Source: Zygaena filipendulae
Lineage: Eukaryota; Arthropoda; Insecta; Lepidoptera; Zygaenidae
Length of the DNA stretch: 64,000 bases
NCBI GenBank assembly: GCA_907165275.2
Contig: OU015653.1
Span: 1,890,001 to 1,954,000, forward strand
Reading direction: 5' to 3'
Numbering within the stretch: position 1 is the stretch's first letter; every line of letters starts with the position of its first letter. The notes under the pieces are model-generated. The model searched no databases, was not told the origin of the DNA, and saw only the letters and a program-made list of their open reading frames with translations. Below are positions 1-8,449 of this stretch, in pieces. Made by a program: the position numbers and the translations under genes.

Positions 1-95
1 TTTTTTTCAAATATCTATTTTATTTTGTGCTTTATTTTGTGAGGACAAATTATTCTTCTGAGGGACAAATAAACTCCTTTTCTTTCTTTCTAACG
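1..95 (+). repeat. 3' tail of a retroposed element
   Basis: An AATAAA signal followed by CTCC and a run of TTTC repeats marks the end of a retroposed transcript. Similar tails occur near 23190-23290 and 54510-54580. Only the last part is inside the window. The family was not identified; the stretch from 96 to 456 shows nothing recognisable. Confidence 0.4.
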
Positions 96-456
96 GTCAA
101 TGGTCATCGTGACTTTTTTCATGCCGCGATCAAACAAGACGTTTCCCTTCAAAAACTCTTGAGAAACAAGTGTACTCACCAACTTTAGTCTTCGAGGGAG
201 AGAGCTTGATGAGAAATGAAAGATAAATAAAACATGTGGAAATAAAATGGCCGACGTCATTTCGTACAATGTGGGTCACGCAACTGAGATATTGGATAAG
301 TTATCTAGACGGCCGAAATATACTCGGAACATTAGCTTTGGTCGTAAAGATAGAATAAATCCTCGTATTCAAATGGTACTGTGATAAATCCGGGTTGTGA
401 ATATCATAATTATGATTGAAGCTAAATGCGGGTTTTAGTTTCTCAAGAGGAGCTAA

Positions 457-600
457 TTGGATACAGATAAGCGATAGTGTGTTAACCTACACTGAAACCG
501 TTTTGAGTAAACCGTGTTTTAAAATTATAGCGCCATTTTGTGTCAACATTCTTTTTTACGTAGGTATTTAAACAATGTAATAAAGTTAATAAATATTATA
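457..600 (+). repeat. Truncated copy of MITE family B
   Basis: It matches the first two thirds of the 235-bp family B elements at 6345 and 14794, including the GATAAGC, GTGTGTTAACC and AAAATTATAGCGCCATTTTG blocks. The opposite terminal inverted repeat is missing, so it is a decayed or truncated copy. From 601 to 1067 nothing recognisable was seen. Confidence 0.6.
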
Positions 601-1067
601 ATTTAAAAGGCGCCGCAAATAAAACGTCAGGTCGAGATTGAAAAAAGAACTCTCAATTACCGGGAAACTTAGGAAGTGTATGGCTGAAAACTGACATAAA
701 CTCCCCAAACACCCAAATAATTGTGCCGGCCCTTGCACGATCACAGTCCGTATAATGTTAATGCAATGTTAATTAATCTTATTATAAACTTTTTGTTTAA
801 TACAAAATATTTACAATATACCTCAGGACAAATGTCTAACCGGTCAGTAAAAAAAAAGGTTGGTAATTTTTTTTTTTTGTCAAATCCAGGTCATAGAAAC
901 CGGCGAAGAGGGCAGCCAGTTCCTGTACCGCATTACGTGGGCCCGAACGGGCCTCTCAAAAGGAACGGGCCAGCCTCAGCCACTCTATGAGTGAACACTG
1001 CGCCGTGAACTATCTCTGAAAGTGTCGTGCGATAGTGAACTCTGAAGGTGGGAACGTGTAAACTTAC

Positions 1068-1485
1068 GTGTACACTGTAAATATTATGATCAAGAATATT
1101 ATATAAAAATATTTTTCTAAATTGGAAGTGAAAGTAAAACTGGGACTTTTTTATGTTGTGCAATATCGAACTCTAGGTTGGAGCAAGAGACGTGTAAAAT
1201 GCATAAATATGTGTACAGTGTAAATATTATGATCAAGAATATTACATAAAAATATTTTTCTAAATTGGAAGTGAAAGTAAAACTGGGACTTTTTTTATGT
1301 TGTGCAATATCGAACTCTAGGTTGGAGCAAGAGACGTGTAAAATGCATGAATATGTGTACAGTGTAAATATTATGATCAAGACTCCAGAGCATTACATAA
1401 ATAAAAAACAAAAAAAAAACTAAATTCGAAGTGAAATTTAAACTGGGATTTTGTAAAAATGTCAACAATTCTTTATCGATCAAGA
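1068..1485. repeat. Tandem array, 143-144 bp unit, about 2.7 copies
   Basis: The block GTGTACASTGTAAATATTAT starts at 1068, 1211 and 1355, giving periods of 143 and 144 bp. The first two units are nearly identical, including GGTTGGAGCAAGAGACGTG near their ends. The third diverges after its first 30 bases and ends near 1485. Open frames on the minus strand here are by-products of the repeat. Confidence 0.85.
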
Positions 1486-1535
1486 AAAATGTGTTCCTTT
1501 TGAAATAAATATATTATTATGTAAAAATTGTTATA

Positions 1536-1991
1536 ATGGAAGTAGAATATAATGATCCAGAAAATTATGAGAGTAATCAACGTACGCGGTACCCACTCTA
1601 TGAGAGTGTGATTGCCCATTACCTGGACGCCAGAAAGTTAGGTGAAGAAACTAGTCTTAAGAAAACTGGATAAGCTACTGTGAGCTTTAGGGTATATAAA
1701 AGTTACAGGGTCACAAAAAATGGCGACAAAAAGCAACCCATAAACGACGTTGTGACCTTAGATTCCAAACAGTTTGTTTTTTCTGTAGGGATAGAAGAGC
1801 TCTATGAGACTCGTGCACAGCGATTTTAGGAGACAGTACCTACCGGGTCATCCGTGAAATTCGCCAAAAGTCTGTTTTAGTCAAAGATGACTAAAATATG
1901 TAGAGAGAGGATGCTCAGATGGCTCGTCCACTTCAAAAGGATGGGTGTGGAGAAAATATCAAAATTTGTATGGAATGATAACCGAACTTGA
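1536..1991 (+). pseudogene. Decayed ORF of unknown family
   Basis: From ATG 1536 one frame runs 151 codons to a TGA at 1989-1991, with only three internal stops, at 1671 (TAA), 1827 (TAG) and 1878 (TAG). Random DNA of this composition would be expected to carry roughly nine. The conceptual product is mixed charged and polar, beginning MEVEYNDPENYESNQRTRYP, with no membrane segment or familiar motif. It directly follows the 143-bp tandem array. It may be a remnant of a transposon or virus-derived gene, or a chance low-stop frame. Function unknown. Confidence 0.3.
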
Positions 1992-2372
1992 CCACTATGG
2001 TTATTAGTATATTAAAAGTAATTTTGTATACTTTATAAATATATGATAATGTTAAGAATTTAAATTAAATAAGGAATTTTGTGATTCAATATCTAGGTAC
2101 AACACATTTATCAAAAACATTTTATGTATCATATGAAATTAAACAGAAATATTGTAAATGTTCATGATTTTTGATGTTTTATATAATGATATTATTACTG
2201 AAAACTATTAGGAAATACTTTAATACTCCTATAGGCCCAATTTTTAATCAGTAAACGACCGACCGTTAATATGTATAAAAAATTTAAGAACTTATACAAA
2301 TCGGTCTAAGCATTCGCGAATCTATACTTTCTTTGTTCAAAAATTTTACTTAACTACCTACTTACTTACTTA
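1992..2372. other. No recognisable feature
   Basis: AT-rich sequence with no coding signal or repeat shared with the rest of the window, apart from a short TTAC run just before the foldback element. Confidence 0.5.
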
Positions 2373-2612
2373 CGGCCGCACTCAGAGTCGACTTTAATGA
2401 TTACTTAGTTAAGTATAGATTTTTAAGACAAAACTGACGCAATCAGAGACGTTGAGTAAATTAATGTTAATTGGCATTTAATGAGATGTAACTTAATTAG
2501 TTAAATGCCAATTAAAATTAATTTATTAAACTTGTCTGATTGCGGCAGTTTTGTTTTAAAAATCTATATTTAACTAAGTAATCATTAAAGTCGACTCTGA
2601 GTGCGGCGGTTA
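2373..2612. mobile_element. Foldback MITE, family D, copy 1
   Basis: A roughly 237-bp palindrome. The left arm starts GGCCGCACTCAGAGTCGAC and runs about 75 bp to GCAATCAGA. The right arm is its reverse complement, ending GTCGACTCTGAGTGCGGC. The centre carries a second inverted pair around AATTGGCATTTAA / TTAAATGCCAATT. Two more copies lie at 27621-27856 and 29896-30081. It has no coding capacity. Terminal motifs and target duplication are unclear, so the superfamily is unassigned. Confidence 0.85.
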
Positions 2613-3386
2613 GTAATTTTGTTAAGTAATTTTGAAAAATGCTCTGTGTTCTAATGGTTAAAGCTGTTGTTATTACTGTATTTAAAAAGAGGGGTAAAAG
2701 AATCGATGTCAGTATACAACATAAATATTATAATAAGAACTTCCAGATTTTCAACATTTGGATGAATAAAAATAACAATGAACAATTTAATTGGAATAAA
2801 AAATAAATTAATGGTTGTGTGAGAATTCTTTTTTTTTCTGCTTCACCGTCAAAATCATAAAAATCGTATCCAGGATTGCCAGTTTTAAATCATTACGAGT
2901 AAGTAGATATCTTTTTAACGTCAACAAAACTTAGTACGTTTAATTACGTAAAACGCATTTTATGTTTAGATATTTAGTATTACAAAGTAGATGATCAATA
3001 CCTAATGATAGATAATTTTATTTAAAAACCAAGCTTTAAAATGACCTATATGAAAATTTGTTTTCAAATAAACAAACGAGCCCACACACTTTGCAGTTTC
3101 CTTTAGGGAGTTCCAGTGGCAATCTTCTAGCTCCATCTTCAGACACTATCATCATGTGTAATGAAAATACATACCTACCTAAATAGTAGTCATGAAACTA
3201 AAACAAATTTGCCCAAATTCGCCTGTCCTACCATTTGCCATCAGGGAGTTTTGGTCCCTACATCCTGGCCCCATCATCAGATCAGCTCGATCATACCATA
3301 ATATTGCATTGTCAGCGAACTTAGTTAAGGAGTTACGCCAAGTTTCATCTCAATCGAATACCGAGCTAGTAAACGACAAATTTACA
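2613..3386. other. No recognisable gene
   Basis: AT-rich sequence with no conserved reading frame and no clear match to the repeat families of this window. Confidence 0.4.
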
Positions 3387-3747
3387 GCGATGATAGCTCA
3401 GTGGTTGGTGCGTTCGGATCAAGCGCCGCAAGGCGTAGGTTCAAACCCTAACAATGAGCTTGAGCTGTCGGTGAAGGAAAACATCGTGAGGAAACCATAG
3501 CATGGTGGTAGGGCGCTCTCTAGTGCCCGGCTGGCTAGCTACCACCTTCAGGTTGCAAATCTGTCGCAAAGCACCTAACGGTGTGTTCCGGCAGCTCCAC
3601 TTGAAAGCCAGTTCCCGTCCCCATTCCAGGTCGGCAACGCACCTGCATGCCTTCTGGTGTTGCAGATGTCTATGGGCGGCGGTAATCACTTACCATCAGG
3701 TGTACCACTTGCCCGTTTGCCCCCTATGACATAAAAAAAAAAAAAAA
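3387..3747 (+). mobile_element. tRNA-derived SINE, family 1, full-length copy
   Basis: The head carries a perfect RNA polymerase III A box (TAGCTCAGTGG near 3394) and a B-box-like GGTTCAAACCC near 3438. The body ends CATCAGGTGTACCACTTGCC...CCCCTATGACAT and an A tail. ACAAAT occurs just before the head and again after the tail, a likely target duplication. A second full copy is at 15748-16096; 3' pieces lie at 10713, 49771 and 51741. Open frames here are incidental. Confidence 0.88.
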
Positions 3748-3798
3748 CAAATAGTTTGCTAATTTTGAAATATTGTAGATGCGGACTACTTATGAGAA

Positions 3799-4040
3799 CC
3801 GGCCCGGTGACACTTGATACAAACGAACTGATTCAAGTACTTTCCCACAAGTAACGAAGGTCGGCTTTGTACACGCGTACACGGTTTGTGCGTGTGTGCG
3901 TATCGTAAGGTTGGCAGCGAGCAGACAGTAACTGTCAGCTGTCAGTGAACAACTGTCACATGTAGATTTTGCATGTGACAAACTTTCCTCGGAATTTACC
4001 AGGAAGCTTTCGCGGAGTGTGAGGAGGCATGAAATTGGTG
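3799..4040 (+). repeat. Interspersed repeat Q, copy 1
   Basis: It contains GGTGACACTTGATACAAACG, CCCACAAGTAACG, a GCGTGTGTGCGTATCG block and two AACTGTCA motifs. The same material appears in inverted order at 26766-27405, where it is split by a retroposon. Class unknown. Confidence 0.6.
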
Positions 4041-4144
4041 GGCAGCGGAAAGTGTCGCATCTTTATCTATTCTAATGTATTCTTTGATACGAATATTGCT
4101 AATTAAAACTTTTAATTAAAATGTCAAAAGTCAAAGAATACACT

Positions 4145-4476
4145 TTTTTTTATTCAAATCAATTTATAAAATCCGCTTCTAAGTGAGTTATAATAATAAT
4201 AATAACAATCCACATCACAACACACAGATCCACTTGATCTCAAACTAAGCTATAAGCTTGTGTGGTAGAAACTATGGAAACCAAGCAAACGTGGTATGTA
4301 CTACATATTAATATACTATACAATCTGTAGTATAATATCTATGATATAGATTATATATATACACGCTCAAACTGGAAAGTGGGACCCCGTGTTATCACAC
4401 AAAGTTCACCCCCACCGGGAATCGAAGCCGGAACCTCATGATCAGCGGGTAGGCATGGTGACACTGCGCCGTTCGG
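4145..4476 (-). mobile_element. tRNA-derived SINE, family 2, copy 1
   Basis: On the minus strand the head reads GGCGCAGTGTCACCATGCC (A-box region) then GGCTTCGATTCCCGG (B-box region), followed by TTTGTGTGATAACACGGG and a body containing CATACCACGTTTGC. The other copy (12995-13640) has the same order. A TAATAATAATAATAAC tract lies inside. The far end in this orientation is AT-rich and approximate. Confidence 0.75.
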
Positions 4477-5334
4477 GTTGTCATATCATGAAATACAACA
4501 AGTTATTTCATGATAAAATTACCTATTAAAAGTAAGTTTTAAGAAGATTTAAACAGTAGATAATAAAGAGAAGTTGAAAACTAGTTTATCTTCCCGTCGG
4601 AATTCCCGCAGAATATCTTTACATCAGAATGGAAGTAGGTATCCTATATCTTCTTTCCCAAGATCTAAATTACTCGTCACTATATACGCCGAATGACTAG
4701 ATATACCTACAATATAGTAAGTAATATAAAAAAACAAATAAAATAATAAGGTAAAATTAGGTATGGTCTATTCATTGTAATACATATAACTATTTTATTT
4801 AAATTATTTGAGACTTGTATGTCATTGAATTTACTATAGATACCGAATAAGTGTTATCTATATATATATATTTTATATATGAAAAAATGAATACCTACTT
4901 TCTTTGGTCACGGCATCACGCGAGCACGGCTGGACCAGTTTCGCTAATTCGTATTTGTTGTGTTTGTTATTGTAAGCAGAAGGAGAATATGAAAGTTTGA
5001 AATTCCAGCGGGAATTCCGAAACTCACGCGGGTGGATCTCCGAAACGGTTGGACTGATTTCGACGGGATTTTCACTGCTAATTAGCTGATTTTAAAACAT
5101 TGTACAGAAGTGAAGTAGACTACTTTGGAGTTCCTGCTAGATTCCGATCCTCACGCGGGAGAAACCGCGAGGCGCAGCTACTTCTAAGGAGCCCATACTG
5201 TTGTCTGACGTGTGCTCCAACCTACTTAATATGCAATAAACAGATTGTGGTCACATGCGATTTAAGTGGTATACCTAATTAAAGGATTTTTTCTTCAACT
5301 TAAGTAGAAAACGTTGTACGTCATCGTGCACACA
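4477..5334. repeat. Intergenic DNA with Helitron-like remnants
   Basis: No gene. Around 4905-5165 there are partial Helitron-like repeats, including ACGCGGGTGGATCTCCGAAA and a degenerate CACGCGGGAGAAACCGCGAGG ending near a CAGCTA. The rest is AT-rich with short TATATA runs. Confidence 0.45.
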
Positions 5335-5556
5335 AAACGTAACGTCAAACGATTCATCTATGTAGTTATTTGCAAACACGCAGCCGTGTTGGTTGTATCA
5401 AGTTAGTTTACGACATTGTTTCGCAAAAGACAAATATTACTGTGAATGCCGCGTTCGTTTTAAATGTACATTTATTTCAACTGCAAAGAGTTTGTTTTTG
5501 ACTGTCGCGTGTTGTGTTAATGAAGTCTATGCACCATGAAATCAACGAGTACAAGG
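5335..5556 (+). other. Candidate non-coding first exon of the SLC36 gene
   Basis: This stretch is free of the repeat families around it and ends at 5555 in ACAAG followed by a good splice donor, GTGAGG (5556 on). It holds a short frame from ATG 5521 (MKSMHHEINEYK) that would be open at the junction. That frame does not join in phase to the first coding exon at 8298, so if used it is leader sequence or an upstream ORF. It lies about 2.7 kb upstream of the first coding exon. No transcript evidence; treat as a hypothesis. Confidence 0.25.
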
Positions 5557-5612
5557 TGAGGCGAGTTTTAAATGTTTTTCTACAACTATCATAACCTATA
5601 CTAGGTGATATT

Positions 5613-5975
5613 GTAACGAGGAAAGATTTGATTTTTTGTTTGTTTGTTGGTCTGTTTGTTACGATTTAACTCAAAAAGTACCTACTAGACTAATTTCAAA
5701 AATTCTTTCACCATTAGAAAGCTACACTATCCGTGAGTAACGTAGGCTATATTAGAACCGTAATTGCCGCGGGAACTCCAAAATTACCGCGAGTGAAACC
5801 GCGAGGTACAGATATTATAATATGAAGTCATAATGGAGCTCATATATTACGGCTCACTCTCCTTTTGCATACTACACGTTGTCTGGGGTCCAGAGGAGTA
5901 CATAGGGTACTTTTTGTTTCGGAATTGCCGCGGGAGCTCTGAAATTAATGCGGGTGAAACCGCGGGGCACAGCTA
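5613..5975 (+). mobile_element. Two Helitron-like repeats in tandem
   Basis: The first (about 5613-5816) ends with ACTCCAAAATTACCGCGAG and GAAACCGCGAGG. The second (about 5860-5975) ends GTGAAACCGCGGGGCACAG then CTAG-T. The CCGCGG pair forms a small hairpin just before CTAG-T, the 3' structure expected of Helitrons. No Rep/helicase gene is present, so these are non-autonomous. Confidence 0.6.
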
Positions 5976-6344
5976 GTAATATAAACTGGTAGGCAGGTAT
6001 ACATAATGATCATTCTGTTTTCTATTCTCTAGCTTTTTGTGATAACTTTAACTTTGTACCTATAATAATATGTTGAATTCACCTCTAGAAGACAGCAATA
6101 ACTATGTAATATTTGTAGTATTACGGAACTTTTATTCACGTTTGCGTTTACGATTGAACGGAATTTAATGCGGTTTTCACCAAAGATAGAGTGATTCATG
6201 AGGAAGGTTAAGGTATATAATTGACCAAGGATTTATGTGAACTCGTTGAAATAGGCATAACATAATTATATGTTATATTATAAAAATACCTACATATTAT
6301 GTATTATCCGAATCAAAGACTTCAAGACACACCACTTTATATAT

Positions 6345-6579
6345 GGACATAGATAAGCAATAGTGTGTTAACCCACACTGGTGAAATTTTGAGTAAATAG
6401 TGTTTTAAAATTATAGCGCCATTTTCTGTCAATATTTTTTATGTTCAATATTTAGTTACATACTTAAACAACGTAATAAGGTAAACACATAATTAAAAAA
6501 CGTTCCCTAACTCTCAATAAATCGTTCTGAATAGGTAACTTAATTTTGTGGGTTAACATGTTATTGCTTATCTGCGTCC
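6345..6579. mobile_element. MITE family B, copy with ATAT duplication
   Basis: It begins GGACATAGATAAGCAATAG and ends CTTATCTGCGTCC, imperfect inverted repeats. The 4 bp on each side are ATAT. The interior contains AAAATTATAGCGCCATTTTC and AATCGTTCTGAATAGG. Non-coding. Sister copies are at 11505, 14794 and 38313. Confidence 0.85.
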
Positions 6580-6589
6580 ATATAAAAAT

Positions 6590-6765
6590 GGATTGCTGTT
6601 CGTTTGTCTCGCTGAAACTCGAGAACGGCTGCACCGATTTGGCTAATTTTGGTCTTGAAATATTTGTTAAAGTTTATGGAAGGTTCGAGAAGTAAATTAG
6701 GCTACTTTAGAGTTCCTTCGGGGAAATCCGAACTCACGTGGGTGAAACCGCGGGTAATAGTTAGT
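6590..6765 (+). mobile_element. Helitron-like repeat
   Basis: It starts near ATAAAAATGGATTGCTGTTC and ends with ACGTGGGTGAAACCGCGGG and a degenerate TAGTTAGTA instead of CAGCTAGTA. It directly follows the MITE B copy. Confidence 0.5.
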
Positions 6766-7054
6766 ACCTACAGAATAGGATTGGAAGATGAGTAAAAATT
6801 TGAAAAGGTAAAATTATTTCACTATGCATAATGTGTAAATACTAAATACTATGTGAAACTAAAAAAATATCTCAAGGAAAAACTCCACGTGCCTACCCTA
6901 TAAATTAATATGATTTACTCGTATGGCGTTCGCTATCGTCACCAAACTTAGCGTATTTTCCAAACAATGCGCTAAAAGTGGTGTTTTCATTGCTTTCATA
7001 ACAGAAATATTTGTAAACATAAATCACTCCAAAATCGAAATGGTCGGAAAATCC

Positions 7055-7190
7055 AATTATATCTCCATTTATATTTATCTATGTCTCTTTAGATTAGGCA
7101 CTGTTGATGTTTGTTTCTTTTTCTTGTGTGTTGTGCTGAAATAAATGTATTTTCTTTCTTTTTCTTTCTTCTTTCTTTCTTCATATTGTT
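7055..7190 (+). repeat. 3' end of a LINE-like retroposon
   Basis: The block TTAGGCACTGTTGATGTTTG, then AATAAATGTATTTTC and TTTC repeats, matches in inverse orientation the long insertion at 26866-27348. This copy is truncated at its 5' side. From 7191 to 7599 nothing else is recognisable. Confidence 0.6.
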
Positions 7191-7599
7191 GATTGGTCAA
7201 TATTAGCCTTATATTTTGTAAATTACGCGGGACTTGAACGCGATGTTTTTTATTACCTTTTTTGCCTGACATTTCGGCTGAGTTGCATCACGCCGTGGTC
7301 ACAGGCTGACTAAAGCATTGCGGCGTCGATAGCGAGCCGCGCGGGCAGATTCCTCATCTACCCTCACTGGATGTTCTTTTTTATTAGATGCACTTTCAAG
7401 GTCCCTGCACAGTGCACACTACACTCACTCGGTCCGCATTTACCGGTTCCGGTACAAAATATAATGTGCTCAACACGCGAAAATCTAAAAACTTTAGAAT
7501 TAGCCTTTTCAACCGCGATAATTTCGTAGGCCCAGCGGAAATTCTGGCATAAAAAGTACCCTACGCACCCCTGACGATGCGTATGCAAATTTTAATGAG

Positions 7600-7756
7600 G
7601 TTTCATCTGCGTTAATTTCGGAATTCCTGAGGGGATTTCGGGATAAAAGTATCCTATGTGCTTTTATATACCCCTGTCAACGTGTATGCAAAACATGATG
7701 ATCCGTTGAGCCGTTAAGGCATGAAACTGTAACAAACAAATAAACTCCTAAATATC
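7600..7756 (-). mobile_element. Helitron-like repeat, partial
   Basis: On the plus strand it reads TTAATTTCGGAATTCC, then GTATCCTATGTGC, CCCTGTCAACGTGTATGC and GTTGAGCCGTTAAGGC, the usual body of this family in reverse. The CTAG-end hairpin is degraded. The Harbinger-like MITE starts four bases later. Confidence 0.5.
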
Positions 7757-7759
7757 TAA

Positions 7760-8261
7760 AGCTCGCTCTACATTCTCGCGAGAATCTTGCGAGAACGCGA
7801 GAAAACCACGAAATATTGCTATGTGAATATAATTGTTTTTACTATCCTATTATATCATATGTTATTTTTATTATTATTCTATTTACTATCAATAAATCAC
7901 TATAATATATTATGTATCTATATAATTTATATATCATATATATTATCTATGTAATGTGTATGTATTTGAATTGGCAGGCAGACATACGATCGGGTATCGC
8001 GCGGACGCACCCCCGCGCCGTATGGGCTCCGCTGAAAACCAGCGCTGCCGCGCTTTATGCGACAGCATATGCTGAGACGGTGTCTATTTTGGCATCACGG
8101 AAACTATATAAGATTCATTTTAAATTTGATGCATGTATTACTTTTAAGAAATTTTGTGATGCCAAATAAAGTTATGTCTATGTCTAGAATGTGAATGTGG
8201 AGCCGATTCTCGTGGTTTTCTCGCGTTCTCGCAAGATTCTCGCGTGAATGTAGAGCGGGCT
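7760..8261. mobile_element. Harbinger-type MITE 1, upstream of first coding exon
   Basis: Terminal inverted repeats of about 52 bp (left AGCTCGCTCTACATTC..., right end reverse complement AGCCCGCTCTACATTC...) differ at about three positions. Both ends are flanked by TAA (7757-7759 and 8262-8264), the 3-bp TWA duplication typical of PIF/Harbinger elements. The interior (about 7895-8185) contains what looks like the 3' end of another retroposed transcript, ending AATAAAGTTATGTCTATGTC. It ends 36 bp before ATG 8298, and the right-hand TAA is an in-frame stop upstream of that ATG. Confidence 0.82.
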
Positions 8262-8297
8262 TAAGGATTGAGATATTGTCCTTCACTGCCGTTCACT

Positions 8298-8449
8298 ATG
8301 CTTACCTTGTCCATCGACAGCACAAGTGGCAGTTGCGATGTGCTGCCGTCACACACCGACTCTACAACAACGCTGGAGATGTCGCCGAAAATGGAAAAGG
8401 ACGACGAATATAATCCGTTCGAGCACAGAAATGTTGCTCACCCTACATC
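8298..8449 (+). CDS. SLC36 transporter exon 1 (N-terminus)
   Basis: ATG 8298 opens residues 1-51, a Ser/Thr-rich, acidic cytosolic tail ending EYNPFEHRNVAHPTS, as in insect pathetic-like proteins. An in-frame TAA at 8262 precedes it. ATG 8379 (MSPKMEKDD) is an alternative start, and a good acceptor (CTTGTCCATCGACAG, ending 8320) would cut off the first ATG. The donor is GTAAGAG at 8450, where a MITE is inserted. The 3' boundary is well supported, the start less so. Confidence 0.8.

Noticed and set aside
1117..1483. Minus-strand frames with repeated hydrophobic blocks
   Set aside because: Artefacts of the 143-bp tandem repeat.
3387..3450. Possible tRNA gene
   Set aside because: A and B boxes are present but no cloverleaf or acceptor stem; it is the head of a SINE with a body and poly-A tail.
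3192..3729. Open frames of 75-102 codons, both strands
   Set aside because: They lie in or over SINE 1; the same frames recur in the second copy and have no coding signature.
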